In this document: positions 6,805 to 13,442 of the stretch, piece after piece
How the letters are laid out: each line of letters opens with the position of its first letter
Position numbering within the stretch: the first letter of the stretch is position 1
Source: Candidatus Tayloriibacteriota bacterium
GTDB lineage: Bacteria > Patescibacteriota > Minisyncoccia > Phycocordibacterales > PALSA-1337
Length of the DNA stretch: 16,516 nucleotides
Direction: 5' to 3'
NCBI GenBank assembly: GCA_025353045.1
Contig: JANXRK010000062.1
Location: 1 to 16,516, forward strand
The notes under the pieces: model-generated
Seen by the model: the letters and a program-made list of their open reading frames with translations, nothing else
What the model was told of the DNA's origin: nothing
The model's database searches: none
Translations under genes and position numbers: made by a program

Positions 6805-7359
6805 TTATTTTACTTCTGCTACAAGCGCAGTGAGTGTTGGACTGCCACTCCACTTTTTAATAAGGTTTCCATCTTTATCAACCTGAACAAACGTGTGTTG
6901 ATAAGTAACGCCGTACTTTTGCTTGAGTGCAGTTCCGTTATCGTAATTCACATCAAGAATCGTGAGGCTTGAAGGAATTTTTCCAAGATTTGCTTTGATA
7001 TCAGCATCTACCGCTCGACAAGTTGGGCACCATCCGGCTCTGAAGAATAAAACAACATCATGATCGGCAGATGCCATTGCCACCTTCTCCGGTGCATATG
7101 CTTCGTATGATCCGGCTTTTATCATCGTGTCACTCTTCATCATACTTGTGTCCTCTTTTTTCATCATTACATCTGTCTTAGTGGCATCAGCTTTCATCAT
7201 GGCGTTTTCTTCCGACATCTTTTTGTCTGCCATAGCTTCCTGCTCCATCTGTTCTTTTGCCATCATTGCATCATCGTTACTTTTCATTGAGGTATATACT
7301 CCACCAACGATAACCACAAGTGCAATAATTCCAATAATAATTCCTGTGTTTTTATTCAT
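6805..7359 (-). CDS. Membrane-anchored thioredoxin-like protein with Met-rich linker
   Basis: A 184-residue protein. Residues 6-23 form a membrane anchor. Residues 25-79 are a charged linker with 13 Met residues, mostly in MM pairs. Residues 85-184 form a thioredoxin domain with active site WCPTC (C111/C114), the strand VVLFFRAGWC and the region around GVTYQHTFVQVDKDG; the cis-Pro position normally followed by T is here in TYQHTF, so it is somewhat divergent. It is the first gene after the operator-bearing promoter at 7395-7440 and is coupled to the DipZ-like gene. An AGGT stretch about 13 bases upstream is a weak ribosome site. The Met-rich linker could bind copper or act as an oxidation sink for the neighbouring MsrB. 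That is inference, since Met-rich linkers in CPR proteins may simply be unstructured spacers. Confidence 0.9.
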   Translation of the reverse strand: MNKNTGIIIGIIALVVIVGGVYTSMKSNDDAMMAKEQMEQEAMADKKMSEENAMMKADATKTDVMMKKEDTSMMKSDTMIKAGSYEAYAPEKVAMASADHDVVLFFRAGWCPTCRAVDADIKANLGKIPSSLTILDVNYDNGTALKQKYGVTYQHTFVQVDKDGNLIKKWSGSPTLTALVAEVK

Positions 7360-7394
7360 AAAATATTGTTACCTGTTAATTTCTAATATGGCTA

Positions 7395-7423
7395 AGTATA
7401 TAAAATACAAAACACTATGTAAA
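7395..7423 (-). promoter_or_regulatory. Promoter of the thioredoxin/DipZ operon
   Basis: On the minus strand, TTTACA (7418-7423) and TATACT (7395-7400) are separated by exactly 17 bases, each 5 of 6 to the sigma-70 consensus. The -35 lies inside the palindrome at 7413-7440. The same hexamers with the same spacing recur before the XRE regulator gene. The leader from here to the ATG at 7359 is about 30 bases. Confidence 0.82.
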
Positions 7424-7440
7424 GTCTACTTTACATAGTG
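7413..7440. promoter_or_regulatory. Perfect 28-bp palindrome (operator) over the -35
   Basis: Perfect 13-base arms, CACTATGTAAAGT and ACTTTACATAGTG, surround two central bases (CT). The core GTAAAG-N4-CTTTAC (7419-7434) is shared with the site at 8075-8090 before the XRE regulator, and it covers the -35 of the thioredoxin operon promoter. By inference it is the binding site of that regulator, which would repress by blocking RNA polymerase. Confidence 0.82.
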
Positions 7441-7469
7441 CAAGTGGAGAACTCGTTTAAAGTGGCGGA

Positions 7470-7832
7470 CTAGAGATTCCTATCGCTCCATATACGGGTA
7501 CCGATCTTGGTCAGTACCATGACAATAAGAGCAACCACAAGCCACTCATCAACTGCGTGCGAGTAGCCTTGAACGATAATCCCAAGAATGAGAGTTGCTG
7601 ATCCTGCAAGGAAAGCATTTCGGCCAGCCAGTGCTTTGTGCTGATCGTCTCGCTCATCCACCGATTTTTCTCTGAGTATGAAGCTCGCAAATATCGCAAA
7701 GAGAACCAAAATAACAGCAAGTATGCTTACCACCATCATGTCAGGCATCCAGAAATGGAAGGGATTCAAAAGCAAAATCGCCGTAACGATAAGGCCGATG
7801 GTAACAACGGATTCTTTGAGGTTATTTTTCAT
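7470..7832 (-). CDS. DUF2178-like four-helix membrane protein
   Basis: A 120-residue protein with four predicted membrane helices (about 8-28, 31-53, 72-90 and 94-113). A short charged loop holds REKSVDERDDQHKALAGRNAF (54-74), the DERDxxHxxxA pattern of DUF2178-type membrane proteins. Such proteins are often encoded directly after a small XRE regulator. Here the ATG lies inside the end of the regulator gene (11-base overlap), so they are co-translated. The pairing suggests the membrane protein senses or transmits a signal to the regulator, but that is inference. No terminator separates it from the thioredoxin operon downstream, so read-through into that operon is possible. Confidence 0.8.
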   Translation of the reverse strand: MKNNLKESVVTIGLIVTAILLLNPFHFWMPDMMVVSILAVILVLFAIFASFILREKSVDERDDQHKALAGRNAFLAGSATLILGIIVQGYSHAVDEWLVVALIVMVLTKIGTRIWSDRNL

Positions 7833-8034
7833 AAGCTATTTTGAATATTTTTTCGACTGGCATCGAAAAGAACCCAGCGATCTTAAGGGCTAGTAAAATT
7901 GATGGGGTGTAATTGCCTTTTTCGAGAGCAATAATAGTTTGGCGACTAACCTTCACCTTTTCCGCCAAATCTTCCTGGGTTACACCGCTTTCCATGCGAA
8001 GCTTGCTCACTTCATTTTTAATGCGTTCTGTCAT
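7822..8034 (-). CDS. Small XRE-family HTH transcriptional regulator
   Basis: A 70-residue protein that is essentially one helix-turn-helix domain of the Cro/C1 type. The signature is VTQEDLAEKVKVSRQTIIALEKGNYTPSILLALKIA (18-53), followed by a short tail. The frame is open upstream to 8208, but the ATG at 8034 starts the family-typical MTERIKNEVSKLR. It also follows a strong promoter with its -10 at 8051-8056, so the upstream part is not coding for this protein. A palindrome overlapping that promoter's -35 is repeated at the thioredoxin operon, which points to autoregulation plus control of the redox genes. The signal it responds to is unknown. It overlaps the DUF2178-like gene by 11 bases. 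Confidence 0.92.
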   Translation of the reverse strand: MTERIKNEVSKLRMESGVTQEDLAEKVKVSRQTIIALEKGNYTPSILLALKIAGFFSMPVEKIFKIAYEK

Positions 8035-8050
8035 ACGTTTGGATATTGTG

Positions 8051-8079
8051 AGTATATAATCCAAAAGAGGTAATGTAAA
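8051..8079 (-). promoter_or_regulatory. Promoter of the XRE regulator gene
   Basis: On the minus strand TTTACA (8074-8079) and TATACT (8051-8056) are spaced by 17 bases. The -10 ends 16 bases before the ATG at 8034, giving a leader of about ten bases without a clear Shine-Dalgarno site. The -35 overlaps the palindrome at 8075-8090. Both hexamers and the spacing are identical to those at 7395-7423. Confidence 0.8.
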
Positions 8080-8090
8080 GTCGTCTTTAC
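8075..8090. promoter_or_regulatory. Palindromic operator GTAAAG-N4-CTTTAC
   Basis: The 16-base site GTAAAGTCGTCTTTAC differs from the core at 7419-7434 only within the four central bases, and it covers the -35 of the regulator's own promoter. It also overlaps the stop codon of the gene relic at 8087-8227, so the control region appears to have formed at the edge of a decayed gene. Confidence 0.78.
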
Positions 8091-8227
8091 TTATACTTCG
8101 CCATCTCCTTCTCCGTCGGCCTCGTAATTCCAAAGAACCCCTGCTTAATATTTGGGATCCAAATGTGGGCTTTATTCGTCTTCCAAAAGGTTCCAATTTC
8201 TCGTGCAATGTCGAGCCAATTACGGTG
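8087..8227 (-). pseudogene. Relic A: C-terminal 46 codons of an unknown gene
   Basis: On the minus strand the frame reads HRNWLDIAREIGTFWKTNK, then AHIWIPNIKQGFFGITRPTE, then KEMAKYK and TAA. No start codon is available, because the frame runs directly into the end of the kinase gene. A second copy at 14977-15118 is about 80% identical over 120 bases without gaps (24 differences by hand count), and the frame is conserved, so both derive from a coding sequence. I do not recognise the parent family. The relic lies between the kinase stop and the XRE promoter. Confidence 0.65.
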
Positions 8228-8237
8228 TTTTAATTTT

Positions 8238-8783
8238 TTAACTATTACTGATGATATTCATTACTTCCTGAGCAATCACTTCCGGCGACTTATCATTTGT
8301 ACTTACAATCCGAAAATTATTCTCTTCAAAAATAGAACGAAGTATTGGTGCAAATAAAGTACACTGTTCAACAAATTCATCGAGAGAAACTCCTGCAGCT
8401 CTTTCGATTTCCTGTTTGCTTTCAGGAGTTGAGTGCCTACCATATAAACGTTTACGCAGAACATCCGCAGACACATCTAGCAGTATTATTTGTGCTGGAA
8501 TATCTTTGTCAGGGTTATAAATTTTCTTAAATTGTTCCGGATTTGTGAATCCAGAAATAACAGTACTTTTACCATTTACGGCGTTTGACGCAGCAACATC
8601 TAGCCAGTGGTGTGTCTCACTGTCATGCCACTTTGGACCACCACCATCCGGCACTCCTCGTTCGTCAAAATCACGCACATCGAATGCATTTTGAGGTAGT
8701 ATTTTTTTAAGCTGTTCAAGCGTCGATGTTTTACCAACACCTGATACGCCTGATATGAAATATATTTTATGATTATTACTCAT
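8238..8783 (-). CDS. P-loop kinase/ATPase of unknown substrate
   Basis: A 181-residue P-loop protein of nucleotide-kinase size. The Walker A motif GVSGVGKT is at 12-19. Later come IPAQIILLDVSADVLRKRLYGR, a Walker B-like strand followed by the LRKRL-type lid helix seen in shikimate, gluconate and nucleoside kinases, and a C-terminal pattern (NNFRIVSTNDKSPEVIAQEVMNII) typical of that fold. HHWLDVAASNAV may help form the substrate site. It starts eight bases after the AdoMet synthetase stop and is the last gene of the five-gene operon. By inference it phosphorylates a small molecule, perhaps a nucleoside or an intermediate made by the neighbouring deaminase and HAD phosphatase. A zeta-toxin-like role is less likely because no antitoxin is visible. 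Confidence 0.75.
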   Translation of the reverse strand: MSNNHKIYFISGVSGVGKTSTLEQLKKILPQNAFDVRDFDERGVPDGGGPKWHDSETHHWLDVAASNAVNGKSTVISGFTNPEQFKKIYNPDKDIPAQIILLDVSADVLRKRLYGRHSTPESKQEIERAAGVSLDEFVEQCTLFAPILRSIFEENNFRIVSTNDKSPEVIAQEVMNIISNS

Positions 8784-8791
8784 TTTTCCAA

Positions 8792-10021
8792 TTATACTAA
8801 CGGGTACTTACCCTCAAGCAAATTATTCGTAACTTGAGGTAGATTAGACAAAACCTCACGAGCGATAGACTCTGTCCTTACATTATCAATGTCATCGATG
8901 GAATTTATAATAACCGTCCAAGGATCATCAAGAGGTCGATCGATTTGACTTGTTATAAATACCTCACTCGGAACACCTAATTCTTTCCAAATGCGGTTAG
9001 CGATATCCAGTGCCGCTACAGAATATATTTTACCCGCATGGTATGAAGGATTTTTTCCGCTTAACCCCTCAATACTGAATGGTCTGCGTGAAGAAATAAC
9101 ACCACCCAACCTATTACCACGACTTACCTGACCTTCATCACCCGATTCAATACATGAGCCAGTATAGAGCAGATAAAACATCTCATGTTCGTGATCATCA
9201 CCAGTATTCAGATGAATCGAGACTTCAGAAAACATTGGATATTTTTTGACCACATTATCAATAATACTTCGTATCACTTTGCTGTTTTCCTTATATTGAT
9301 CTGCTGAATCTACCAATGTACATACCTGCGGGCACGCAATGGTAAGATTTACTTTATCCTTTATTCTTGATGTCATAATCTTCACATCTGACCCGAGCCA
9401 TGGGTATTTTTCTCTTACCGCATCGGACGTGAGACTATCCTCAACTTCGAGGATCAATCTTTCAAGATCGGTGTATGGTGCCCATCCACATCCTACTGCT
9501 GTGTCGTTGGATAGTGGTCTTGATGCTTCGGGAATATCCTTGAGTGACCTTGGATTAAAACGGAAATTAATCGGAGAAGAACCTTTTTTGCTCTGGTCCG
9601 ACATACCTCTTGTTCTGTTTGAAGTCGTTTCCATGATGATACGACAGTCAATAGTAAAATCAAAATTCCTCAACTCCTTTTCAAGGAATTGCTTAGCAGT
9701 CTTTATAAGAAGGTCTCGGAAAAATAGATCTTCATCGCCAACTTTTGAAGTGACTCTACCGTTGATAAGCAACCTTATAGGGGATCTAAAATTACCGGAA
9801 CCAAATCTAACCTCAGCTTTTCCGCCCATAAGCGAAAGTTTATCGAATTGATGCCGCAAAACTGCACCATAATGTTCCATAGTGTATTTACTGTAAGTTC
9901 TTGAAAGCAACTCTGCCAATCTATCTGATAGCGTGTCAGGATGTCCTCGCCCCTTTCGCTCAACAACTTCAAATTGCTCTTCCTTTGGATCACGCAAATC
10001 ATTCAAAATATTTATGTTCAT
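8792..10021 (-). CDS. Archaeal-type S-adenosylmethionine synthetase
   Basis: A 409-residue methionine adenosyltransferase of the archaeal family (AdoMet_Synthase, COG1812), which makes SAM from ATP and methionine. It is distinct from bacterial MetK. Motifs present are ERKGRGHPDTLSDRLAE (21-37), the METTSNRTRG block (130-139), GDEGQVSRGNRLGGVISSRR (294-313) and SGKNPSYHAGKIYS (321-334), which correspond to the conserved archaeal MAT motifs. Length is normal, so it looks intact. It is embedded in an operon with a sulfotransferase-like protein, a deaminase, a kinase and a HAD phosphatase rather than standing alone, so it probably supplies SAM to, or modifies, something in that pathway. Its presence here suggests transfer, since I would not expect this type as the main MAT in this lineage. 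Confidence 0.92.
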   Translation of the reverse strand: MNINILNDLRDPKEEQFEVVERKGRGHPDTLSDRLAELLSRTYSKYTMEHYGAVLRHQFDKLSLMGGKAEVRFGSGNFRSPIRLLINGRVTSKVGDEDLFFRDLLIKTAKQFLEKELRNFDFTIDCRIIMETTSNRTRGMSDQSKKGSSPINFRFNPRSLKDIPEASRPLSNDTAVGCGWAPYTDLERLILEVEDSLTSDAVREKYPWLGSDVKIMTSRIKDKVNLTIACPQVCTLVDSADQYKENSKVIRSIIDNVVKKYPMFSEVSIHLNTGDDHEHEMFYLLYTGSCIESGDEGQVSRGNRLGGVISSRRPFSIEGLSGKNPSYHAGKIYSVAALDIANRIWKELGVPSEVFITSQIDRPLDDPWTVIINSIDDIDNVRTESIAREVLSNLPQVTNNLLEGKYPLV

Positions 10022-10027
10022 AAAAAA

Positions 10028-10528
10028 TTATTTAAATACACCCTTAGCTAATAATCTTTTCCATTTTTCTCCACTCCATCTTTTCCAACCCTCAATTACT
10101 TCACCTTTTAAAACATCTGGTGTAATCTCTGGAGTCTTACCGAATGTATTTGGGAAAGTTTTATTCAACCCCTCATCTTGCAGTATTTCCCATTTGCTGA
10201 ATCCACCCATAATCGGTGACCTGAGGCCAAAAACAACTCGCCGGATATTCAATTCTTGTATCGCAAATGCACACATGGGGCAAGGTTCAACGTTCGAATA
10301 TATAACACATCGAGCCAATTCTTCTTTAGACAACTTTCTCTGTGTTTCTGTAAGAGCAAGCATTTCCGCATGACGATATATCTGATTTTTTGCCAATAAT
10401 TCGTTACGTCCTTCGCTTACAATTTTTCCATCGAGGACTACGACAGAACCAAACGGAAAATCGCCGGCTTCTGCAGCTTCATCTCCAAGTTCTATACATC
10501 TTTTTATAAAGCTCTCGTCGTGATTCAT
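10028..10528 (-). CDS. CMP/dCMP-type nucleoside deaminase
   Basis: A 166-residue zinc deaminase of the cytidine/guanine deaminase superfamily. Zinc ligands and the catalytic Glu are visible: HAE (53-55) and PCPMC (82-86). The FGLRSPIMGGFSKWEILQDEG region is reminiscent of guanine-deaminase or TadA-like branches. The N-terminal stretch AGDFPFGSVVVLDGKIVSEGRN matches the pattern of TadA and guanine deaminases. The substrate is not fixed by sequence: free guanine, cytosine or a modified nucleoside are all possible, and tRNA editing is less likely in this operon. The ATG overlaps the TGA of the sulfotransferase-like gene (ATGA), so the genes are coupled. Confidence 0.85.
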   Translation of the reverse strand: MNHDESFIKRCIELGDEAAEAGDFPFGSVVVLDGKIVSEGRNELLAKNQIYRHAEMLALTETQRKLSKEELARCVIYSNVEPCPMCAFAIQELNIRRVVFGLRSPIMGGFSKWEILQDEGLNKTFPNTFGKTPEITPDVLKGEVIEGWKRWSGEKWKRLLAKGVFK

Positions 10529-11568
10529 GATTTTAATTTTACTCTGATTGGTTCAATAAATTCCTCGACTAGTTTTACCTGCTTATCTGTAGCCATTGAT
10601 TTTTTTGTTTCGGTATCTGATTTAAACTCAATACTTTTACTAGTGTCCTTGGAATATATTTTTGTAGTCCTATGAATGTTGTCTATCTCATCCTTGTTTA
10701 ATTTAATGTGCCATAATTTTTCAAGAAGTGCTATAAAATTGTTTTTAATATCAGGGTATTCCAAGAAAACACTGTGGGATGACTGATGTTTATAGGCAAT
10801 ATCACAAAACGATGCAAGCAATCTAGCCACATACTCTTGTTGGTCCATTTGTTCGATACGAGATTGAGGTATAGCTAAAATTTTTGAAAAATGACTTGAG
10901 TATCGACGCTTGCTTCGTAGCCATCCGGGCGGTTTTTGCAAGACTGATTGAAACACTTCGGTACCTTGGCGATGAACAAACATCCAAGGTACGCTGGGAA
11001 AGCTCGTCAAAATTGTCTCCAGAAAAAGCGTATTCCAACTTCTAAATTTTACAAACATCAACTCACTTTGAGTTGGCATACACATTACTAGTGATTTCAT
11101 CGCGGCCACAAGAAGAGACTTTCTGAGATTATCTGAAACATCCAATGCAGGATCAAGTATTGCATTGATGATAGTTGGTTCTGATAGAACAAAGAATCTG
11201 CTGTTTGCGGCGAGCATTTGGGATACTAGAGTAGATCCACACCTCGACATGTGAAAAATGAAGCCCAATTTCCTATCAAGAGATGCTTTTGTATTTTGAC
11301 GTATAAATTCCTCAAGCGATCTAAACACTAATCTCTGATCATTTTCATCAAAATGAACAGGTCTGGCCAACAGTTCATCTTCTTCAGGAAGTTTTATCTG
11401 CCCTTTAACCTCAGGCAAAATTTTTGCTAGAGAATCAATAAAAAAAGGATCGCGAAAATATGTTCGGAAAGTAATCAGTTGGACTACATAAAAATCATTT
11501 CCGCGTTTAGATATCTCTATCGGAATTTGGACTTTATCTACTACCGAATTTTCAGTGATAGTAGACAT
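10525..11568 (-). CDS. Sulfotransferase-like P-loop protein
   Basis: A 347-residue protein with sulfotransferase-family signatures. The 5'-phosphosulfate-binding loop is HMSRCGSTLVSQMLA (106-120). A 3'-phosphate-binding region follows in FVKFRSWNTLFLETILTSFP (172-191) and WMFVHRQGTEVFQS (195-208). These enzymes transfer sulfate from PAPS to hydroxyls or amines. The N-terminal 95 residues form an extra domain I do not recognise. It follows the HAD gene by six bases and overlaps the deaminase start. No PAPS-forming genes are in the window. It could also be a related P-loop enzyme that binds another nucleotide. Family call reasonable; reaction unknown. Confidence 0.82.
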   Translation of the reverse strand: MSTITENSVVDKVQIPIEISKRGNDFYVVQLITFRTYFRDPFFIDSLAKILPEVKGQIKLPEEDELLARPVHFDENDQRLVFRSLEEFIRQNTKASLDRKLGFIFHMSRCGSTLVSQMLAANSRFFVLSEPTIINAILDPALDVSDNLRKSLLVAAMKSLVMCMPTQSELMFVKFRSWNTLFLETILTSFPSVPWMFVHRQGTEVFQSVLQKPPGWLRSKRRYSSHFSKILAIPQSRIEQMDQQEYVARLLASFCDIAYKHQSSHSVFLEYPDIKNNFIALLEKLWHIKLNKDEIDNIHRTTKIYSKDTSKSIEFKSDTETKKSMATDKQVKLVEEFIEPIRVKLKS

Positions 11569-11574
11569 AGAAGA

Positions 11575-12075
11575 TTATTTAATTTTTTCTAAAACCTCAG
11601 TCCAGCTTTCAACTCTGACAACCTTAGGAAGAAATTGCCTATATTCATCAATTTCAGCTTGATCAGGCTGGTATAAGAAAAGGTGCGGCACATTTTCCAC
11701 CATATGGCTAAGCACCTCAAGCCTGTCGTCTATGAAATAAGTAATGTTGTTGTCTTTGCAAATCTTGTCTTTTTCGTGTCTTTCTCGGCAAAAAAAGACA
11801 TTCTCAGGCTTCACTCCTGTTTTGGTATAAAAATCATTATCCTTAAGCCAGGCAAGAATTTTTTCCTGCGCCCATGGAGTACATTTAGAAATTAAAAAGA
11901 TATCTCCATGAAATTTTTTATCGTTCAACTCCTTGACTGCATCGTAAACCCCCTCTGCGGCAGGAATTGTGGAGTAACGTTCCTCATGAAGTGTTTTATC
12001 GTCTTTATCTGTAAGACGATGGTTGATAATAACATTACCAATGTCTATACCTAAAGCTTCTGTTTTTATATTCAT
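11575..12075 (-). CDS. HAD-superfamily phosphatase-like protein (copy 1)
   Basis: A 166-residue protein with HAD motifs: the nucleophile loop GIDIGNVIINH (D11; the second Asp of DxD is Gly, as in YihX-type DxGN proteins), motif II around LISKC (S63), and motif IV YFIDDRLEVLSHM (D116/D117). No large cap domain is present. I start it at the ATG at 12075 rather than 12123, because the earlier start adds 16 residues unlike the paralogue and begins within the terminator of the upstream gene. It appears to head the operon that continues with the sulfotransferase, deaminase, AdoMet synthetase and kinase. By inference it dephosphorylates a small metabolite or nucleotide; the substrate is unknown. Confidence 0.82.
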   Translation of the reverse strand: MNIKTEALGIDIGNVIINHRLTDKDDKTLHEERYSTIPAAEGVYDAVKELNDKKFHGDIFLISKCTPWAQEKILAWLKDNDFYTKTGVKPENVFFCRERHEKDKICKDNNITYFIDDRLEVLSHMVENVPHLFLYQPDQAEIDEYRQFLPKVVRVESWTEVLEKIK

Positions 12076-12111
12076 AATAATAACTATTTTACTATATTTT
12101 CGACCAAAAAT

Positions 12112-12140
12112 ACAGCCTCCCAATTTTTTTGAGAGGCTGT
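12112..12140 (-). terminator. Rho-independent terminator of HAD copy 2
   Basis: ACAGCCTC pairs with GAGGCTGT around an A/T-rich loop. On the minus strand the hairpin is followed by ATTTTT. The first arm overlaps the last base of the TAA stop at 12140-12142 of the upstream HAD gene. It would separate the two HAD paralogues into different transcription units. Confidence 0.7.
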
Positions 12141-12634
12141 TATGTGATCATAAACCGGGCAAGATTTTCCCATGTGTCAAACTGACTAACAGAATCGATG
12201 AATTCTCTATACTGCTCAACCTCGATTTGCTGAGGTTGTAACAGATAAAGATTCTCGACTTTGCCAACTAGATGACTAAGAACTTCGAGTCGATCATCAA
12301 CAAAGTGTGTTGCGCCAAATATTTGACACACTGACAGCTTGTTGCGACCGTTCTGAGTCCTCTTTACTCGATCCGGCAAGATTCCGGTGTGGACAAAGAA
12401 ATCATGAGCTAGAAGCCAGGAGGTGATTTTCTGATCAGCGACGTCGGTAGCGTTGTATACAACGAAAACTTCACCGCCGAATCGCTTCTCATTCAACAAC
12501 CTCAAGGCTTCAAATACTCCTGAAACAGCCGGAATAATATTGTAGTCGCCCGACCGAAAGAATTCCGGAGTAGTGCCAAATCCTAAGTGGTCAATGATCA
12601 CATTTCCAAGATCAACACCGAGACACTCTTTCAT
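12140..12634 (-). CDS. HAD-superfamily phosphatase-like protein (copy 2)
   Basis: A 164-residue paralogue of the HAD gene just downstream, sharing the same layout: GVDLGNVIIDH (D8), motif II region VVYNATD (with N61 at the Ser/Thr position, so catalysis may differ), and FVDDRLEVLSHL (D113/D114). Identity with copy 1 is roughly a third by eye. It has the best ribosome site in the window (AGGAGGT, 12639-12645, rare here) and its own terminator, so it is a one-gene unit. It may act on a related substrate to copy 1. The differing motif II suggests functional divergence after a tandem duplication. The exact activity is unknown. Confidence 0.8.
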   Translation of the reverse strand: MKECLGVDLGNVIIDHLGFGTTPEFFRSGDYNIIPAVSGVFEALRLLNEKRFGGEVFVVYNATDVADQKITSWLLAHDFFVHTGILPDRVKRTQNGRNKLSVCQIFGATHFVDDRLEVLSHLVGKVENLYLLQPQQIEVEQYREFIDSVSQFDTWENLARFMIT

Positions 12635-12638
12635 TTTT

Positions 12639-12645
12639 ACCTCCT
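12639..12645 (-). promoter_or_regulatory. Strong Shine-Dalgarno site before HAD copy 2
   Basis: On the minus strand AGGAGGT lies four bases before the ATG at 12634. It is the only near-consensus ribosome site I found; nearly all other genes here have none, so this gene stands out in translation signals. Confidence 0.7.
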
Positions 12646-12761
12646 TTCTAGGGTAAGACCGAGTGTTTTAGTTCCTGATTTATATTAACATATTTATTCG
12701 ATTTAGTAAAGGTCTACAAAAGCTCAGTCGTAAATTCTGCTATTAAGACCTAGTTCTTGGC

Positions 12762-13397
12762 TCAAAAAAACTTTACCTTCCCAGGACCAACCTCCTCAAT
12801 CTTTTCCTCTCTCACTATCAAACCTGCATTTTCTGGTATCGCGATAATTTTCTGTAAATCGAATCTTTCCATATAATCTTTAATCGAATTATCCTCAGTA
12901 CCAGTGTAATGGCACCAGACATCGTACCCGTGAACAAGATCAAGGGCTGAGAAATTAGTCAGGCCCACTCTATTCTCATCGAGAAAGCCTGCAGGAATTA
13001 TAGTCTTTGCCAAAATAATCGCCCCCGCGCTTCCTCCGTAAATCGGCATACCATCCCTTGCAAGAGATGAAAGAATATCAAAGGTTCCAAATTCTTTGAG
13101 CTCTTTAAGTAATTTATAGGTATTGCCACCTCCAATATATATCCCAGAGAATTGGGTAAAATCATCTTTTACCTTTGTTTTCAAATCTTCCTCAACCCAT
13201 ATCACAATATCTTTAACACCAAGAGGCCCGAGGACCCCCGAAAGCCATGTGACGCAGCCAGAATATGGATACTTGGCAGTGTTTGTAGCGATGGGGATAT
13301 AGAGCAACGGCTTGGACAAAGCCAAGGATGCGACAAATTTCCTGTCGAGCTCAATAGAATCTGTACCTCCACCACCACCTCCTAAAAATAATTTCAT
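12762..13397 (-). CDS. Peptidase E-like (family S51) protein
   Basis: A 211-residue protein of the S51/class I glutamine-amidotransferase-like fold. The nucleophile elbow is YGGSAGAIILA (120-130, Ser123), preceded by the family's GIYIGGGNTYKL (85-96). The expected oxyanion/His-Glu elements are suggested by the region near LVHGYDVWCHYT and IPENAGLIV. Peptidase E cleaves N-terminal Asp dipeptides in bacteria, while other members are cyanophycinases. An unusual N-terminal glycine run (six Gly, residues 6-11) precedes TDS. It lies 45 bases after the Nudix stop, so the two may form a transcript. A specific substrate cannot be assigned. Confidence 0.85.
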   Translation of the reverse strand: MKLFLGGGGGGTDSIELDRKFVASLALSKPLLYIPIATNTAKYPYSGCVTWLSGVLGPLGVKDIVIWVEEDLKTKVKDDFTQFSGIYIGGGNTYKLLKELKEFGTFDILSSLARDGMPIYGGSAGAIILAKTIIPAGFLDENRVGLTNFSALDLVHGYDVWCHYTGTEDNSIKDYMERFDLQKIIAIPENAGLIVREEKIEEVGPGKVKFF

Positions 13398-13442
13398 ATA
13401 AACAATATTATTATTTATCTAAATACAGTTAATAATCTCAAC

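Noticed and set aside
8035..8208. N-terminal extension of the XRE regulator.
   Set aside because: The stretch contains the regulator's promoter, operator and the tail of relic A, which reads as coding in a different way. The family begins at the ATG at 8034.
12718..12760. Terminator after the peptidase E-like gene.
   Set aside because: Only a short AAGA/TCTT pairing is present, with no GC-rich stem or following T-run.
13161..13182. Inverted repeat GGTAAAA-N5-TTTTACC, similar at first sight to the redox operator.
   Set aside because: It lies in the middle of the peptidase E-like coding region, lacks the GTAAAG-N4-CTTTAC core and has no promoter next to it.
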